Positions 52,386 to 61,514 of a stretch of 64,000 nucleotides of DNA are shown piece after piece. Origin of the DNA: UBA8522 sp035528895 (GTDB taxonomy: Bacteria; Acidobacteriota; Aminicenantia; Aminicenantales; UBA8522). Under the pieces are notes generated by a model. That model was not told where the DNA came from and did not search any database. It worked only from the letters and a program-made list of their open reading frames with translations. The stretch lies in the NCBI GenBank assembly GCA_035528895.1, contig DATKXS010000151.1, positions 1 through 64,000 on the forward strand, written 5' to 3'. Position numbers and translations under genes: made by a program. Each line of letters opens with the position of its first letter. Within the stretch, counting starts at the first letter, position 1.

Positions 52386-53051
52386 ATGGAACAGCCCGAG
52401 CTTTTTCCCCCCGAGAAGGGCCATATCGGTACGGACGAATCAGGAAAGGGAGATTATTTCGGCCCCGTCGTCATCGCCGGTGTTTTTCTCCCGGAAGGCC
52501 AGGAAGACGTCCTCAGAGAGTTCGGAGTCAAGGACAGCAAGCGGACGTCCGACGGCCGGGTCCGGGAGCTGGCCGAGATCATCAAAAGGGGCTATACGCA
52601 TTCCGTTGTCAGCATCGGGCCGGAGCGCTACAACGAGCTCTACGTGAAGCTCAGGAACCTGAATCGGATCCTGGCCTGGGGGCATTCCCGGGCGATCGAG
52701 AACATCCTCGAGAAAGTTCCCTGCCGTTTGGCCATAACCGACCAGTTCGGCGACAAGGCTTTCGTCATGAATGCCTTGATGAAAAAAGGGAAGCGCCTTG
52801 AGCTCATCCAGAGGCCGAAGGCGGAGGAGGATCTGGCTGTGGCCGCCGCCTCTCTGCTGGCCCGGGCGGAATTCCTGAAACGTCTTCACTTTCTCTCCCA
52901 AGACGTCGGGATCGACTTGCCCAAAGGGGCTTCGTCCATGGTCGAAGAAGCCGGAGCCAGGCTCGTCCGGCTCCGCGGCGCCCAGATCCTTGATAAAGTG
53001 GCTAAGAAGCATTTTAAGATCACCGAGCGGGTCCTCAATCTGGCGTCATGA
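52386..53051 (+). CDS. Ribonuclease HIII-type RNase H
   Basis: 221 residues. The GTDESGKGDYFGPVV motif is the RNase HIII variant of the HII/HIII active site, with VKDSKRTSD, ITDQFGDKAF and the late Asp/Glu in RPKAEEDLAVAAASLLAR. The usual N-terminal TBP-like substrate-binding domain of HIII is missing or reduced to a few residues, so the enzyme is short. It removes RNA from RNA-DNA hybrids. The start is uncertain: the ATG at 52386 or the TTG at 52374, neither with a good Shine-Dalgarno. It overlaps the AlaX gene by 4 bp. Confidence 0.82.
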   Translation: MEQPELFPPEKGHIGTDESGKGDYFGPVVIAGVFLPEGQEDVLREFGVKDSKRTSDGRVRELAEIIKRGYTHSVVSIGPERYNELYVKLRNLNRILAWGHSRAIENILEKVPCRLAITDQFGDKAFVMNALMKKGKRLELIQRPKAEEDLAVAAASLLARAEFLKRLHFLSQDVGIDLPKGASSMVEEAGARLVRLRGAQILDKVAKKHFKITERVLNLAS

Positions 53052-54268
53052 CGGGGAGAGCGATGGTGACGAGAAGACTCTATTTCGAAGATGCCTATCA
53101 GCGGGAATTCGCCGGACGTGTCCTGGAGCAGTTCGTTCACCAGGGGAAGCCGGCCGTCGTCCTCGACGAGACCTGCTTCTATCCCGAGTCCGGAGGCCAG
53201 CCGGCCGACCGGGGGAGTCTGGAGGAGGCCGAGGTCAGCCACGTCTTCGAGGACGGGGATCGGATCGTCCACCTTCTCGACCGGGAGTTGAGCCGGACGG
53301 AAGTCCGGGGAATCATCGCCTGGGACCGTCGTTTCGACCACATGCAGCAGCATTCCGGTCAACACATCCTTTCCCAGTGCTTTATCGAGATCTTGCAGGG
53401 AGAGACCCGGTCCTTTCATCTAGGAGAACAGGTCGCGACTCTGGAGATCGGGACAAGCGCGATTTCGGACGAAGACCTGGAGAGGATTGAGGCCAGGGCC
53501 AACGAGATCGTCTTCGAGAACCGGGAGATCAAGACTTATTTTGTGGACACGGAAGCGGTCGATAAGGTACCGCTTCGGCGGCCCCCCAAGAAGGAAGGCA
53601 CGATCCGTGTCGTCGAGGTGAACGGATTCGATTTTTCCGCCTGCGGCGGCACTCACTGCCGGAGGACAGGAGAGATCGGACTGATCAAGGTCATCCGCTG
53701 GGACAAGATCAGGAACAATCTGCGTTTCGAATTCCTCTGCGGGCGCCGGGCCCGGCATGACTATGCGCAGAAGAACCGGTCTCTCCTGGAAATCAGCCAG
53801 AAGCTCTCGGTCCGGGAAAGTGACGCGGCCGCAGCCGTCGAGAAGACAATCCAGGAAGCCAAACACTTTCGCAAGAGGCAGAGACAATTGCATGAAGCTT
53901 TGGCCGCCTACCAGGCCGAAGAGGCCGTCAAGACGGCGAAAGGCCTCCTGATTAAAGCGATCTGGACAGTTAAGACCGCCGAGGAAGCCAAACTCCTGGC
54001 GCTCAGCATCATCAAGCTGGCCGACCTGGCTGTCCTGTTCGCCGTCAGGGGTGAAGAGAGGGATCACCTTGTCTTCGCCTGCTCAGACAAGCTTCCCTTG
54101 AACATGAGGGAGCTGGTGCCGATCTTAGCGTCCCTGGTTAAGGCGAAGGGCGGAGGGAGCGCCTCGCTCGTCGAACTGGTCGCCGAAAAGGGTTCGGATC
54201 TCGAAGGGGCCCTCAACGCTGCCGAGGCATATCTCAAGGGAAAACTGGCCTCCCCGGCCAAGGAATAA
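53048..54268 (+). CDS. AlaX-like alanyl-tRNA editing protein with DHHA1-like tail
   Basis: 406 residues. The zinc-dependent editing site of AlaRS/ThrRS second domains is visible as HMQQHSGQHIL (HxxxH) and FSACGGTHC (CxxxH). A coiled-coil (~250-310) and a DHHA1-like C-terminal domain follow (ILASLVKAKGGGSASLVE). Such free-standing proteins hydrolyse Ser- or Gly-tRNA(Ala) made by mistake. The opening segment lacks the catalytic aminoacylation domain. Its start overlaps the RNase HIII stop. Confidence 0.85.
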   Translation: MTGRAMVTRRLYFEDAYQREFAGRVLEQFVHQGKPAVVLDETCFYPESGGQPADRGSLEEAEVSHVFEDGDRIVHLLDRELSRTEVRGIIAWDRRFDHMQQHSGQHILSQCFIEILQGETRSFHLGEQVATLEIGTSAISDEDLERIEARANEIVFENREIKTYFVDTEAVDKVPLRRPPKKEGTIRVVEVNGFDFSACGGTHCRRTGEIGLIKVIRWDKIRNNLRFEFLCGRRARHDYAQKNRSLLEISQKLSVRESDAAAAVEKTIQEAKHFRKRQRQLHEALAAYQAEEAVKTAKGLLIKAIWTVKTAEEAKLLALSIIKLADLAVLFAVRGEERDHLVFACSDKLPLNMRELVPILASLVKAKGGGSASLVELVAEKGSDLEGALNAAEAYLKGKLASPAKE

Positions 54269-54323
54269 GGGTTTCCTGGTTTCGGTAGGGAAGCGGCCGG
54301 GCTGACGAACCCTAAGCCCGAGC

Positions 54324-55571
54324 CTACTCGTAGCGGAGGGAGACGATGGGCTCGAGCCGGGCCGCTTTGCGGGCGGGGAAGATCCCGAAGAACAGCCCCA
54401 CCGATACCGCCACCAGGAATCCCAGGACGACCGACCAGGGTGTGACCGAAGCCGGCAGGGGAGTGGCCGCCTTGACCAGCGCGGCGATCAAGTAGCCGAT
54501 GATGATGCCCAGGATGCCGCCCGTCCCGGTCAGGAACACGGCCTCGAAAAGGAACTGTTTGAGGATGTCCGCCGAGCGCGCGCCGATGGCCTTGCGGATC
54601 CCGATCTCCCGCGTCCTCTCCTTCACCGAGACGAGCATGATGTTCATGACCCCGATGCCGCCGACCAGCAGACCGATCGAAGAGATGACGATCATCACCA
54701 GGTAGGCGGCGCCGGTGATCTGGTTGTACAGGCCGACAATCGCGTCCTGGGTGAAGACCGCGAAGTCGTTCGGCTTGCCGAACCCGACCTTGTGCCTTTT
54801 GCGGAGAATATTGGTAATGTCCTCGATGGTCTCTGGGATAGAGCCGTGCTTTTTCGGCGTGACGATGACTTGGATCTGTTCCGGGTTATAGGGGAAATAT
54901 TTCATCAGTGTGGAGATGGGAATGCCCGCGAAATTATCCCGGCTCTGGCCGAACATCGCCCCCCTCTTCTTGAGGACGCCGACGACCTGGAATGATTCGG
55001 GGCCGATGCGGATTTCTTTGCCTAAAGGATTGGTGTGGGGGAAGAGGATCTCAGCCAGATCGGCCCCCAGCACACAGACCCTGGCGCTGTGCCGGACATC
55101 GGATTCACTCAGGAAGCGGCCCAGGAGGGGCTGATAGACCGAGAGGACCTGAGGATACTGCTCGTTCATCCCCAGGATGAGGGATTCCTCGCTCTTGATG
55201 TTCTGGTGCTTGATGGGGATGCCCTGGAAAATATCGGCCACGAGCTGGACGGCGACGGCTTTGACCAGCGGGCTTTCCTGTTCGAGGGCCAGGGCATCAT
55301 CGAAGGTCAGGTCTTTTCGCTGCCGATCTTCCTCTGAGCTTCTCTCAAACTGGATGCCCGGCTCGAACTTGGAGACGATTATGAGGTCGGAACCGACCGA
55401 CTCGAGCTCCTGCAGGACGGACCGGTTCAGTCCCTGGATGATGGAAACCATAGCGATTACCGTCATGACCCCGATGACGATCCCCAGGATCGTCAGAAAA
55501 GAGCGCATCTTATGACTTTTCAGGGAATCGACCGCCATGTGCACGATCTCACCCAGGATGCCCGCTCTCAT
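54324..55571 (-). CDS. MacB-type ABC transporter permease 2
   Basis: 415 residues with the MacB/FtsX-like layout: one N-terminal transmembrane helix (SFLTILGIVIGVMTVIAMVS), a large periplasmic domain (~50-285), then three C-terminal helices with GVMNIMLVSVKERTREIGIRKAIGA, the hallmark cytoplasmic loop of the FtsX domain. Such proteins transmit ATPase movement to the periplasm (mechanotransmission) rather than forming a classic pore. Its start overlaps the stop of permease 1 by 4 bp. No ATPase or adaptor gene is in the window. Confidence 0.88.
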   Translation of the reverse strand: MRAGILGEIVHMAVDSLKSHKMRSFLTILGIVIGVMTVIAMVSIIQGLNRSVLQELESVGSDLIIVSKFEPGIQFERSSEEDRQRKDLTFDDALALEQESPLVKAVAVQLVADIFQGIPIKHQNIKSEESLILGMNEQYPQVLSVYQPLLGRFLSESDVRHSARVCVLGADLAEILFPHTNPLGKEIRIGPESFQVVGVLKKRGAMFGQSRDNFAGIPISTLMKYFPYNPEQIQVIVTPKKHGSIPETIEDITNILRKRHKVGFGKPNDFAVFTQDAIVGLYNQITGAAYLVMIVISSIGLLVGGIGVMNIMLVSVKERTREIGIRKAIGARSADILKQFLFEAVFLTGTGGILGIIIGYLIAALVKAATPLPASVTPWSVVLGFLVAVSVGLFFGIFPARKAARLEPIVSLRYE

Positions 55572-56803
55572 GGCTCCGACCTAAGCGCTTCGACGGGATT
55601 CAGCTTGGCCGCTTTGTTGGCCGGGTAGATGCCGAAAAAGAGGCCGATGCAGGTAGACATGGCAATGGCCATAATGATGGATACCGGGTCGACGGACGAA
55701 GGCAGGGAAGTGGCGGCCGAGACGATCTTGGCAAGGGCAAGACCGAGTAGGATGCCGATCAGCCCCCCCGTTCCCGAGAGGACCGCCGACTCGATCAGGA
55801 ATTGGAAGAGGATGTCCTGCCGCCGCGCGCCAACCGCCATGCGGATGCCGATTTCCTTGGTCCTCTCGGAGACCGAGACGAGCATGATGTTCATAACCAC
55901 GATCCCGCCGACCAGAAGGGCGATGGAAGAGACGGCGATCATGGCGAAGTAGATCCCCGAGGTGACCCTTTTATAGAGCTGGATGAAGGACTCCGAAGTC
56001 CGGAAGGAAAAGTCATCTTGGTCATCGAAGGAGCGATGGCGGGCGGACCGGAGGAGCGTCCTCACCTCTTCTTGAGCATCCTTCATTTGTTCCTGGGAAG
56101 TCGTATGGACGTTGATATCGATGCTTTGGCGCGAGCCGTAGATCTTCCCGAAGGTCGTGATCGGGATGTTAACGTAGTTGTCCTGGCTGAAGCCTAGGAG
56201 TTTGCCTTTCTTTTTGCCCAAGCCAACAACCAGGAAATTGTCGGCGCCGACCTTGATCCATTTGCCTACCGGGTCGGTATAGGGGAAGAGCTTCTCCTTG
56301 ATATCGAACCCGACGATGCAGATCAGGCGGGAGTGGGTCTCATCCTCCCTCCGGAGCTGGCGGCCGGCCTCGAGCTCCAGGACCGAGCCGATGTTGTAAT
56401 CGAGGTGGGTGACGCCGCGGATCTCGATATTCCTCAGCGATTGGCTGCCGGCCTTGACCGTCCGACTCGTCTCCATGCTGGCCCCAACGAGTTCGCAGCT
56501 GCGGCATTCCCGGCGCAGGAGTTCCATCTCGTTCAGAGTGAGGTCTTTCCGTTTCATCTGTTCCGTGAAATCCTTGAGCGATATCCCGAACAGCGAAAAT
56601 TTGGTAACTGAGAAATCGTTGGTGCCGTAAAAGGACATCTTGGTGTAGACGTATTTATTGAGCCCCTGGATCACCGAAACGACGGCGATGATGGTGAGCA
56701 CTCCGATGATGATGCCGAGCAGGGTCAAGAAGGTCCGCAGCTTGTTAGCCCAGAGAGATCCCATCGACATGGAGAATGATTCACCGAGGTTGAGGCGGGC
56801 CAT
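55568..56803 (-). CDS. MacB-type ABC transporter permease 1
   Basis: 411 residues, paralogous to permease 2, with the same helix - periplasmic domain - three-helix order. The loop GGIVVMNIMLVSVSERTKEIGIRMAVGARR marks the FtsX domain. Its sequence diverges from permease 2 mostly in the periplasmic part, consistent with a heterodimer. The gene starts beside a palindrome shared with the divergent gene. The genome must supply the ATPase elsewhere. Confidence 0.88.
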   Translation of the reverse strand: MARLNLGESFSMSMGSLWANKLRTFLTLLGIIIGVLTIIAVVSVIQGLNKYVYTKMSFYGTNDFSVTKFSLFGISLKDFTEQMKRKDLTLNEMELLRRECRSCELVGASMETSRTVKAGSQSLRNIEIRGVTHLDYNIGSVLELEAGRQLRREDETHSRLICIVGFDIKEKLFPYTDPVGKWIKVGADNFLVVGLGKKKGKLLGFSQDNYVNIPITTFGKIYGSRQSIDINVHTTSQEQMKDAQEEVRTLLRSARHRSFDDQDDFSFRTSESFIQLYKRVTSGIYFAMIAVSSIALLVGGIVVMNIMLVSVSERTKEIGIRMAVGARRQDILFQFLIESAVLSGTGGLIGILLGLALAKIVSAATSLPSSVDPVSIIMAIAMSTCIGLFFGIYPANKAAKLNPVEALRSEP

Positions 56804-56820
56804 ATTATCCTGTTCTTATT

Positions 56821-56836
56821 GTATATTAAAATATAC
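56821..56836. promoter_or_regulatory. Operator-like palindrome between divergent genes
   Basis: GTATATTAAAATATAC consists of 7-bp arms around a 2-nt centre, 18 bp upstream of the permease start. It is the most AT-rich stretch for kilobases and may hold the -10 elements of one or both divergent genes, or bind a dimeric regulator. Confidence 0.45.
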
Positions 56837-56906
56837 GGAAGAGAGAAGTTGAGGTTTGGCGCGCCTTGACAAAAACAGGGGGCAGAGGCAGAATGACGCT
56901 GAGCTC

Positions 56907-57524
56907 ATGCCTTTGAAAAAAACGGCGGCCAAGGGAAAAAAGAAGGGCGGAGATCTGCTCGTCCCCTGCCTGTACTTCGATAGGCCGGGGCCGCAGAACA
57001 CCCTTCGGACACTTCAGATCGCCGCCGCCCGCGCCGAGGAGTCGGGCATCGGCAATATCGTCGTGGCCTCGAGCTCCGGAAAAACAGGGGTCCAGGCGGC
57101 GGCGTTCTTCCCCGCCAAAAACCTGGTCGTGGTCACGCATTCGACCGGCTTCCTAAAACCCGATTTCCAGGAGCTCAGGCCGGCTCTGCGCCGGAAAATC
57201 GAGGCCCTCGGCGGGAAGATCCTCACCTGCCAGCATGCTTTCGGCGGAGTGAACCGCTCCGTCAGGAAGAAACTTGCGACCTACGAGCTCGACGAGATCA
57301 TCGCTTACACGCTCCGCACCCTCGGAGAAGGGGCCAAAGTGGCCATCGAGATCAGCCTCATGGCGGCCGATGCGGGCCTGATCTCCATCCAAGAGCCTTG
57401 TATCGCTATCGGAGGGTCGAGCTGGGGGGCCGATACCGCGCTCCTCTTGCGGCCCGCCAACGCCCAGACTTTCTTTGACCTGAGGATCCTCGAGGTCCTG
57501 GCGAAGCCTCATTTCTTCGACTAA
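56907..57524 (+). CDS. Orphan pyruvate-kinase alpha/beta-domain protein
   Basis: About 205 residues. After a Lys-rich N-terminus (MPLKKTAAKGKKK) the sequence is a single alpha/beta domain like the regulatory C-terminal domain of pyruvate kinase: NTLRTLQIAAARAEESGIGNIVVASSSGKTG and AKNLVVVTHSTGF. It ends in AIGGSSWGADTALLLRPANAQTFFDLRI. There is no catalytic barrel. Stand-alone proteins of this type occur in archaea and anaerobes; their role is unknown. An upstream in-frame TTG (56856) is an alternative start. Confidence 0.7.
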   Translation: MPLKKTAAKGKKKGGDLLVPCLYFDRPGPQNTLRTLQIAAARAEESGIGNIVVASSSGKTGVQAAAFFPAKNLVVVTHSTGFLKPDFQELRPALRRKIEALGGKILTCQHAFGGVNRSVRKKLATYELDEIIAYTLRTLGEGAKVAIEISLMAADAGLISIQEPCIAIGGSSWGADTALLLRPANAQTFFDLRILEVLAKPHFFD

Positions 57525-57551
57525 ATGAGTGTCGATGAGCTGGAGGAAACA

Positions 57552-58109
57552 ATGAAAAAAAACTTTTTTCGTTCGGCCTTCTGCGGTGTCCTTTTCCTGG
57601 CCTTCCTTTCCGCTCCAGCGAGGGCGCAGTTCTACCTTGGCATCCGGGGCGGCCTCTCCAACCAGAATGCGCGAGCGGATCAACTCAAATTCGATAAAAA
57701 CTCGGCCTTCCTCTACGGAGCCCAGGTCGGGATCAAGTTTCTTGGGCTGGCCGTGGAAGGGCAGTTTTATCGTGCCGATCACAATCTCCTGGCTGAGACT
57801 GAAGCGATGGTTAAGGTCGAGCAGGAGATGGATTATTATTATCTCGGCATCAGTGGCAAACTTGGGATCCCCCTGGCGATCGTCTATCCCTATGTCACGG
57901 TCGGCTACGGAACCTATTCCGTGGACCTGAAGGGCCTCGGCAAGAAATCGGACCGCGCCTTCAACGTCGGCGCCGGCGCCGAGGTGAAACTGGGCAAGGT
58001 CGGGATTTTCGGCGAGCTCCGGTATACCGACTTTGGCCTGGACATCAAGGACATAGCCTGGGACTTCGGCGGAGTGGACCTCCATTTCGGCCTGAACATC
58101 CACTTCTGA
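57552..58109 (+). CDS. Small outer-membrane beta-barrel protein
   Basis: 185 residues. I start it at 57552 (GGAGG five bases before). The signal peptide is MKKNFFRSAFCGVLFLAFLSAPARA. The rest is alternating amphipathic strands (QFYLGIRGGLSNQ, VGIKFLGLAVEGQFYR, MDYYYLGISGKLGIP, VTVGYGTYSVDL) and a C-terminal aromatic residue, HFGLNIHF, the usual signal for BAM insertion. It fits an eight-stranded OmpX/OMP_b-brl type barrel. It supports a diderm envelope. Confidence 0.8.
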   Translation: MKKNFFRSAFCGVLFLAFLSAPARAQFYLGIRGGLSNQNARADQLKFDKNSAFLYGAQVGIKFLGLAVEGQFYRADHNLLAETEAMVKVEQEMDYYYLGISGKLGIPLAIVYPYVTVGYGTYSVDLKGLGKKSDRAFNVGAGAEVKLGKVGIFGELRYTDFGLDIKDIAWDFGGVDLHFGLNIHF

Positions 58110-58120
58110 CCCACCGGGAA

Positions 58121-58846
58121 TTGAAGGTCCGGCTCAATAAATACCTCTCCGAGGCCGGAGTGGCCTCGCGCCGCGAGGCCGACCGTTGGATTCTTGAAGG
58201 CCGCATCTCGGTCAACCGCAAGATCGTCGACGAGCTCGGCGTCAAGGTGGATGAAGATCAGGATGTCGTCCAGGTCGACGGCAAAACTGTTAGGAAGGAG
58301 AGCCGGTTTCTGTATGTTCTGCTGAATAAGCCCGCCGGCTATCTGGTCACCCTCAAGGACCCTTTTCATCGTCCCACGGTCAGGGACCTGATACCAACCT
58401 CACTGGGGAGGGTCTTCCCCGTGGGGCGTCTGGATTTCGAGAGTGAGGGAGCCCTGCTCCTGACCAACGACGGCGAACTGGCCTACCGGCTGACCCACCC
58501 CCGCTTCGAGGTCCGCAAGGTCTATGTCGCGAAGGTTCGCGGAGAGCCGGACGAAAAGGCCCTCCGCCGGCTGGGAAGGGGCGTTTTGCTGGAGGGAAAA
58601 AGGACCGCTCCGGCCAAAGCGGCTCTTCTCACAGCCCACCCGAAATCGAGCCGGCTCCGGATCGAGCTCTCTGAAGGCCGCAAAAGAGAGGTCCGGGAGA
58701 TGTGTCGGGCCGTCGGCCATCCTGTCTTGGAGCTCCGTCGGATCGAGTTTGCCGGCCTGGGGTTGAAACCCCTGAAACGGGGCCAGTGGAGGCATCTCGA
58801 ACTCCGGGAGGTTCGCCGGCTCAAGAGGCTGGTCGACCTCGCTTGA
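58121..58846 (+). CDS. RsuA/RluB/RluF-family pseudouridine synthase
   Basis: 241 residues. An N-terminal S4 RNA-binding domain (RLNKYLSEAGVASRREADRWI) is followed by the catalytic domain with GRLDFESEGALLLTND, whose Asp is the nucleophile, then GRKREVREMCRAVGHPV. It modifies uridine in 16S or 23S rRNA; RluB-like is slightly favoured by the absence of a leader. The start is a TTG at 58121, 11 bp after the barrel gene. Confidence 0.9.
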   Translation: MKVRLNKYLSEAGVASRREADRWILEGRISVNRKIVDELGVKVDEDQDVVQVDGKTVRKESRFLYVLLNKPAGYLVTLKDPFHRPTVRDLIPTSLGRVFPVGRLDFESEGALLLTNDGELAYRLTHPRFEVRKVYVAKVRGEPDEKALRRLGRGVLLEGKRTAPAKAALLTAHPKSSRLRIELSEGRKREVREMCRAVGHPVLELRRIEFAGLGLKPLKRGQWRHLELREVRRLKRLVDLA

Positions 58847-58847
58847 A

Positions 58848-61283
58848 TCACTTTTCCCTGTCCGCCGGACCGGCGAATGTCTTCCAGGAGGCGGCCAGCC
58901 GCTCGAACTCCTGGGCGACGAGGAAATTCACCGTGCCCTCGTCGAAGGAACCGTCCTCCCTTATCGTGCCGGCCTCGACCCCGGTCAGGATCTCCATCCC
59001 CTCATCGACACTCTTGATCGGATAGATGTGAAATTGGCCGGCGGCAACGGCCTCGATCAGGTCCTGGCGGAGCATCAGGTTCTGGACGTTCTGATGGGGG
59101 ATGATGACGCCCTGGGTGCCGGTCAGCCCCTTGGCCCGGCAGACGTCGAAGAAGCCCTCGATCTTTTCGTTCACTCCTCCGATGGGCTGGATCTCACCCT
59201 TCTGGTTGATGGACCCGGTGACGGCGATGTCCTGGCGGAGAGGCAGCTTGGAGAGACTGGAAAGGATGGCATAGACTTCGGTCGAAGAAGCGCTGTCCCC
59301 GTCGATTCCTGAATAAGACTGTTCGAAAGCGATGCTGGCGGAGAGGGAGAAAGGCGTTCTCTGGGCGTACTTGCCCCTCAAATAGCCGCCCAGGATGAGG
59401 ACCCCCTTGTTGTGGGTGGGCCCGCTCAGGTCGGCCTCCCGCTCGATGTTGATGACGCCGGCTCGGCCGACGGCCGTCTTGGCCGTGATGCGGATGGGCT
59501 TGCCGAAGGCGAATTGTCCCATGTCGTAGACCGACAGGCCGTTCACCTGGCCGACCTCCCGACCCTGGGTGTCGATCAGGATCGTCCCTTCCTCGATCAT
59601 CTCCTGGATCTTGTCCTCGACCAGGCTAACGCGCTCGAAACGTTCCCGAACGGCCTTCTCCACGTGCTCCCGGCCGATGATCTTCTTCTGATCCATTTTC
59701 GCCCAGTAGTTGGCCTCACGGGTCACGTCGGCCAGGACGTGAAACCTCGTTGATACCTTTTTTTGCCGTCCGGCGATCCGCGTGCCGTACTCGATGATCG
59801 CCGCGATCCCGCCCTTGTCCACAGGGAAGAGACCGTCCTCCGTGCAGATCTTTTTGATGAAGCGGGCGTAATCCCGGATCGTCCGCTCGTCCTTGTTCGT
59901 CTCGGAATCGAACTCGGCCTTGATCTTGAAAATCTTTTTGAAATCCTCGTCCAGGAAATACAGCAGGCTGTAAACAGAGGTATCCCCGATCATGACCACC
60001 TTGACATCGCATTTGATGGGCTGGGGCTTGAGCCGGCTCGTGGATATCAGGTAGAAAGCAAGGTAGTTCTGGATCTCGAAGATTTGGTAGCGAAGGGTTC
60101 TCTTGAGAGTGGGCCAGACGCCCGGCTCGATCAGGGCGTCCAGGGCATTGATGACCAGGTAGCCGCCGTTGGCCTTCAGAAAGGAGCCCGCCTTGATCTT
60201 GGTGAAATCCGTCTGCCAGGCGCCCATTCGGGTGACCGCGGACTCGATCGTCCCGAACAGGTTGACGTAGTTGGGATTCGTCTCCATGACGACGGGTGCC
60301 CTCTTGACCTCCGAGTTGTCGACCAGCAGGTTCACCCTGTACTCCAGGAAAGCATCGGGGAGCTCCCTAGTCCTATCCTCTCTTTCGTCCTTCTTCTGGG
60401 TCTTGAAAAGGTCGATGTTGTTGATCAGGTTCTCCTCGACGAGGTTGAGGTAATCGGCGATCTGGACCTGGGTAAACCTTTCCCGCAGACCGGCGATGCC
60501 GCCTCTGATGATGGGCGTGATGGCCTCGGCATCCCAGTTCTTGAGCTCCGTACGCGTCTCTTCATCGATCTCCTGCAGGCTTTCGAATATCCCCTCCAGC
60601 TCGGAGGTCAGCCGCTCGTACTTTTTCTTGAGGTCGTCCAGGTCCTTCTGCTCGAATTTCTTCTCCTTGACCATCGTCTCGAGCTCGCGGAAGGATACGC
60701 TCCGGTCCTCGATCACCGGGACGAGGTCGGGCTTGATGAACAAGCCCATCTGGACCTGGACCACCGAGAATCCCTGCTGCGCCGCCCTTTCCTCGAAACT
60801 CTGGAGGATCTCCTTTTGCTTCTTCTGCCGGCTATCGGTGATGATTTCCTTTCTCTCCGTGTAGTACTTGCTCTTGAGCAGCATGGGGATATTGACCTTG
60901 AGCATGTCGATGAGGGCGGCCATGCCGTCCTTGAAAAGACGTCCTTGTCCGGAAGGAAGAATGATCAGAGTGGGCTCATCGGGGTTCTTGAAATTGTTGA
61001 CGTAGAGGATGTCATCGGGCGTTTTTTCTTCCTTTTCCAGCCTCTCCAGGAGCTGCTTGATCGTCGTCGTCCGGCCGGTGCCCACCAAGCCGGTGATAAA
61101 GATGTTGTAGCCGAGACTCTTGATATCGAGACCGGTCAGGATGGCCTTGAGGGCCCGGTCCTGGCCGATGATCTCATCGCAGGGCTTGCATTCATCGGTC
61201 GAGGCGAAGGGGATGGCCTCAGGCTCCAGATGCCAGCGAAGCTTCTCGGGAGGAAGTTCTTCGAACACTGCCTTTTCTCTCAT
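58848..61283 (-). CDS. Lon-family (LonB/LonC-like) ATP-dependent protease
   Basis: 811 residues. The start at 61283 follows AAGGAG. The AAA+ domain has a Walker A in GLVGTGRTTT near the N-terminus and an inserted long coiled-coil (~160-280) typical of the AAA_32 Lon-like group. The S16 peptidase domain has the catalytic Ser in GDSASSTEVYAI and the Lys in GGVNEKIEGFF. It lacks the N-terminal substrate domain of LonA. It probably degrades damaged or regulatory proteins in the cytoplasm. The Walker A threonines and RTTT variation are normal for this group. Confidence 0.88.
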   Translation of the reverse strand: MREKAVFEELPPEKLRWHLEPEAIPFASTDECKPCDEIIGQDRALKAILTGLDIKSLGYNIFITGLVGTGRTTTIKQLLERLEKEEKTPDDILYVNNFKNPDEPTLIILPSGQGRLFKDGMAALIDMLKVNIPMLLKSKYYTERKEIITDSRQKKQKEILQSFEERAAQQGFSVVQVQMGLFIKPDLVPVIEDRSVSFRELETMVKEKKFEQKDLDDLKKKYERLTSELEGIFESLQEIDEETRTELKNWDAEAITPIIRGGIAGLRERFTQVQIADYLNLVEENLINNIDLFKTQKKDEREDRTRELPDAFLEYRVNLLVDNSEVKRAPVVMETNPNYVNLFGTIESAVTRMGAWQTDFTKIKAGSFLKANGGYLVINALDALIEPGVWPTLKRTLRYQIFEIQNYLAFYLISTSRLKPQPIKCDVKVVMIGDTSVYSLLYFLDEDFKKIFKIKAEFDSETNKDERTIRDYARFIKKICTEDGLFPVDKGGIAAIIEYGTRIAGRQKKVSTRFHVLADVTREANYWAKMDQKKIIGREHVEKAVRERFERVSLVEDKIQEMIEEGTILIDTQGREVGQVNGLSVYDMGQFAFGKPIRITAKTAVGRAGVINIEREADLSGPTHNKGVLILGGYLRGKYAQRTPFSLSASIAFEQSYSGIDGDSASSTEVYAILSSLSKLPLRQDIAVTGSINQKGEIQPIGGVNEKIEGFFDVCRAKGLTGTQGVIIPHQNVQNLMLRQDLIEAVAAGQFHIYPIKSVDEGMEILTGVEAGTIREDGSFDEGTVNFLVAQEFERLAASWKTFAGPADREK

Positions 61284-61370
61284 CCGCAGACTCCTTGTCG
61301 GTCGTGGCCGGACGATCGTTTTCCCTACATACCACAAAATCGTTGAGGAGACAATCCTTCTGAGCCTTCG

Positions 61371-61448
61371 GGGGACGTTCCCCAAAGAGACACCCTTCGG
61401 CAGCATGCCCTTTTACTAACCAAGGGTGTCCCTTTGGGGAACGTCCCC
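61371..61448. repeat. 27-bp inverted repeat (REP-like palindrome)
   Basis: The arms 61371-61397 and 61422-61448 match at 26 of 27 positions (GGGGACGTTCCCCAAAG... and its complement), around a 24-nt loop. The element lies between divergent genes, so it does not terminate either. The GGGGACGTTCCCC core is itself palindromic. It looks like a REP/MITE-type mobile palindrome, of the sort moved by REP-associated Y1 transposases, none of which is in the window. Confidence 0.75.
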
Positions 61449-61514
61449 TAAAAAGATGATGAAAAAAACTTCCTGATTTGCTAGAATAGGGGAAAATCCG
61501 TGAGGGAGCAAACG

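Noticed and set aside
59763..61346. 527-codon open frame on the plus strand opposite the Lon-like gene
   Set aside because: Repeated Leu/Asp/Val runs are the reverse image of the Lon-like coiled-coil region; no motif or ribosome site was found.
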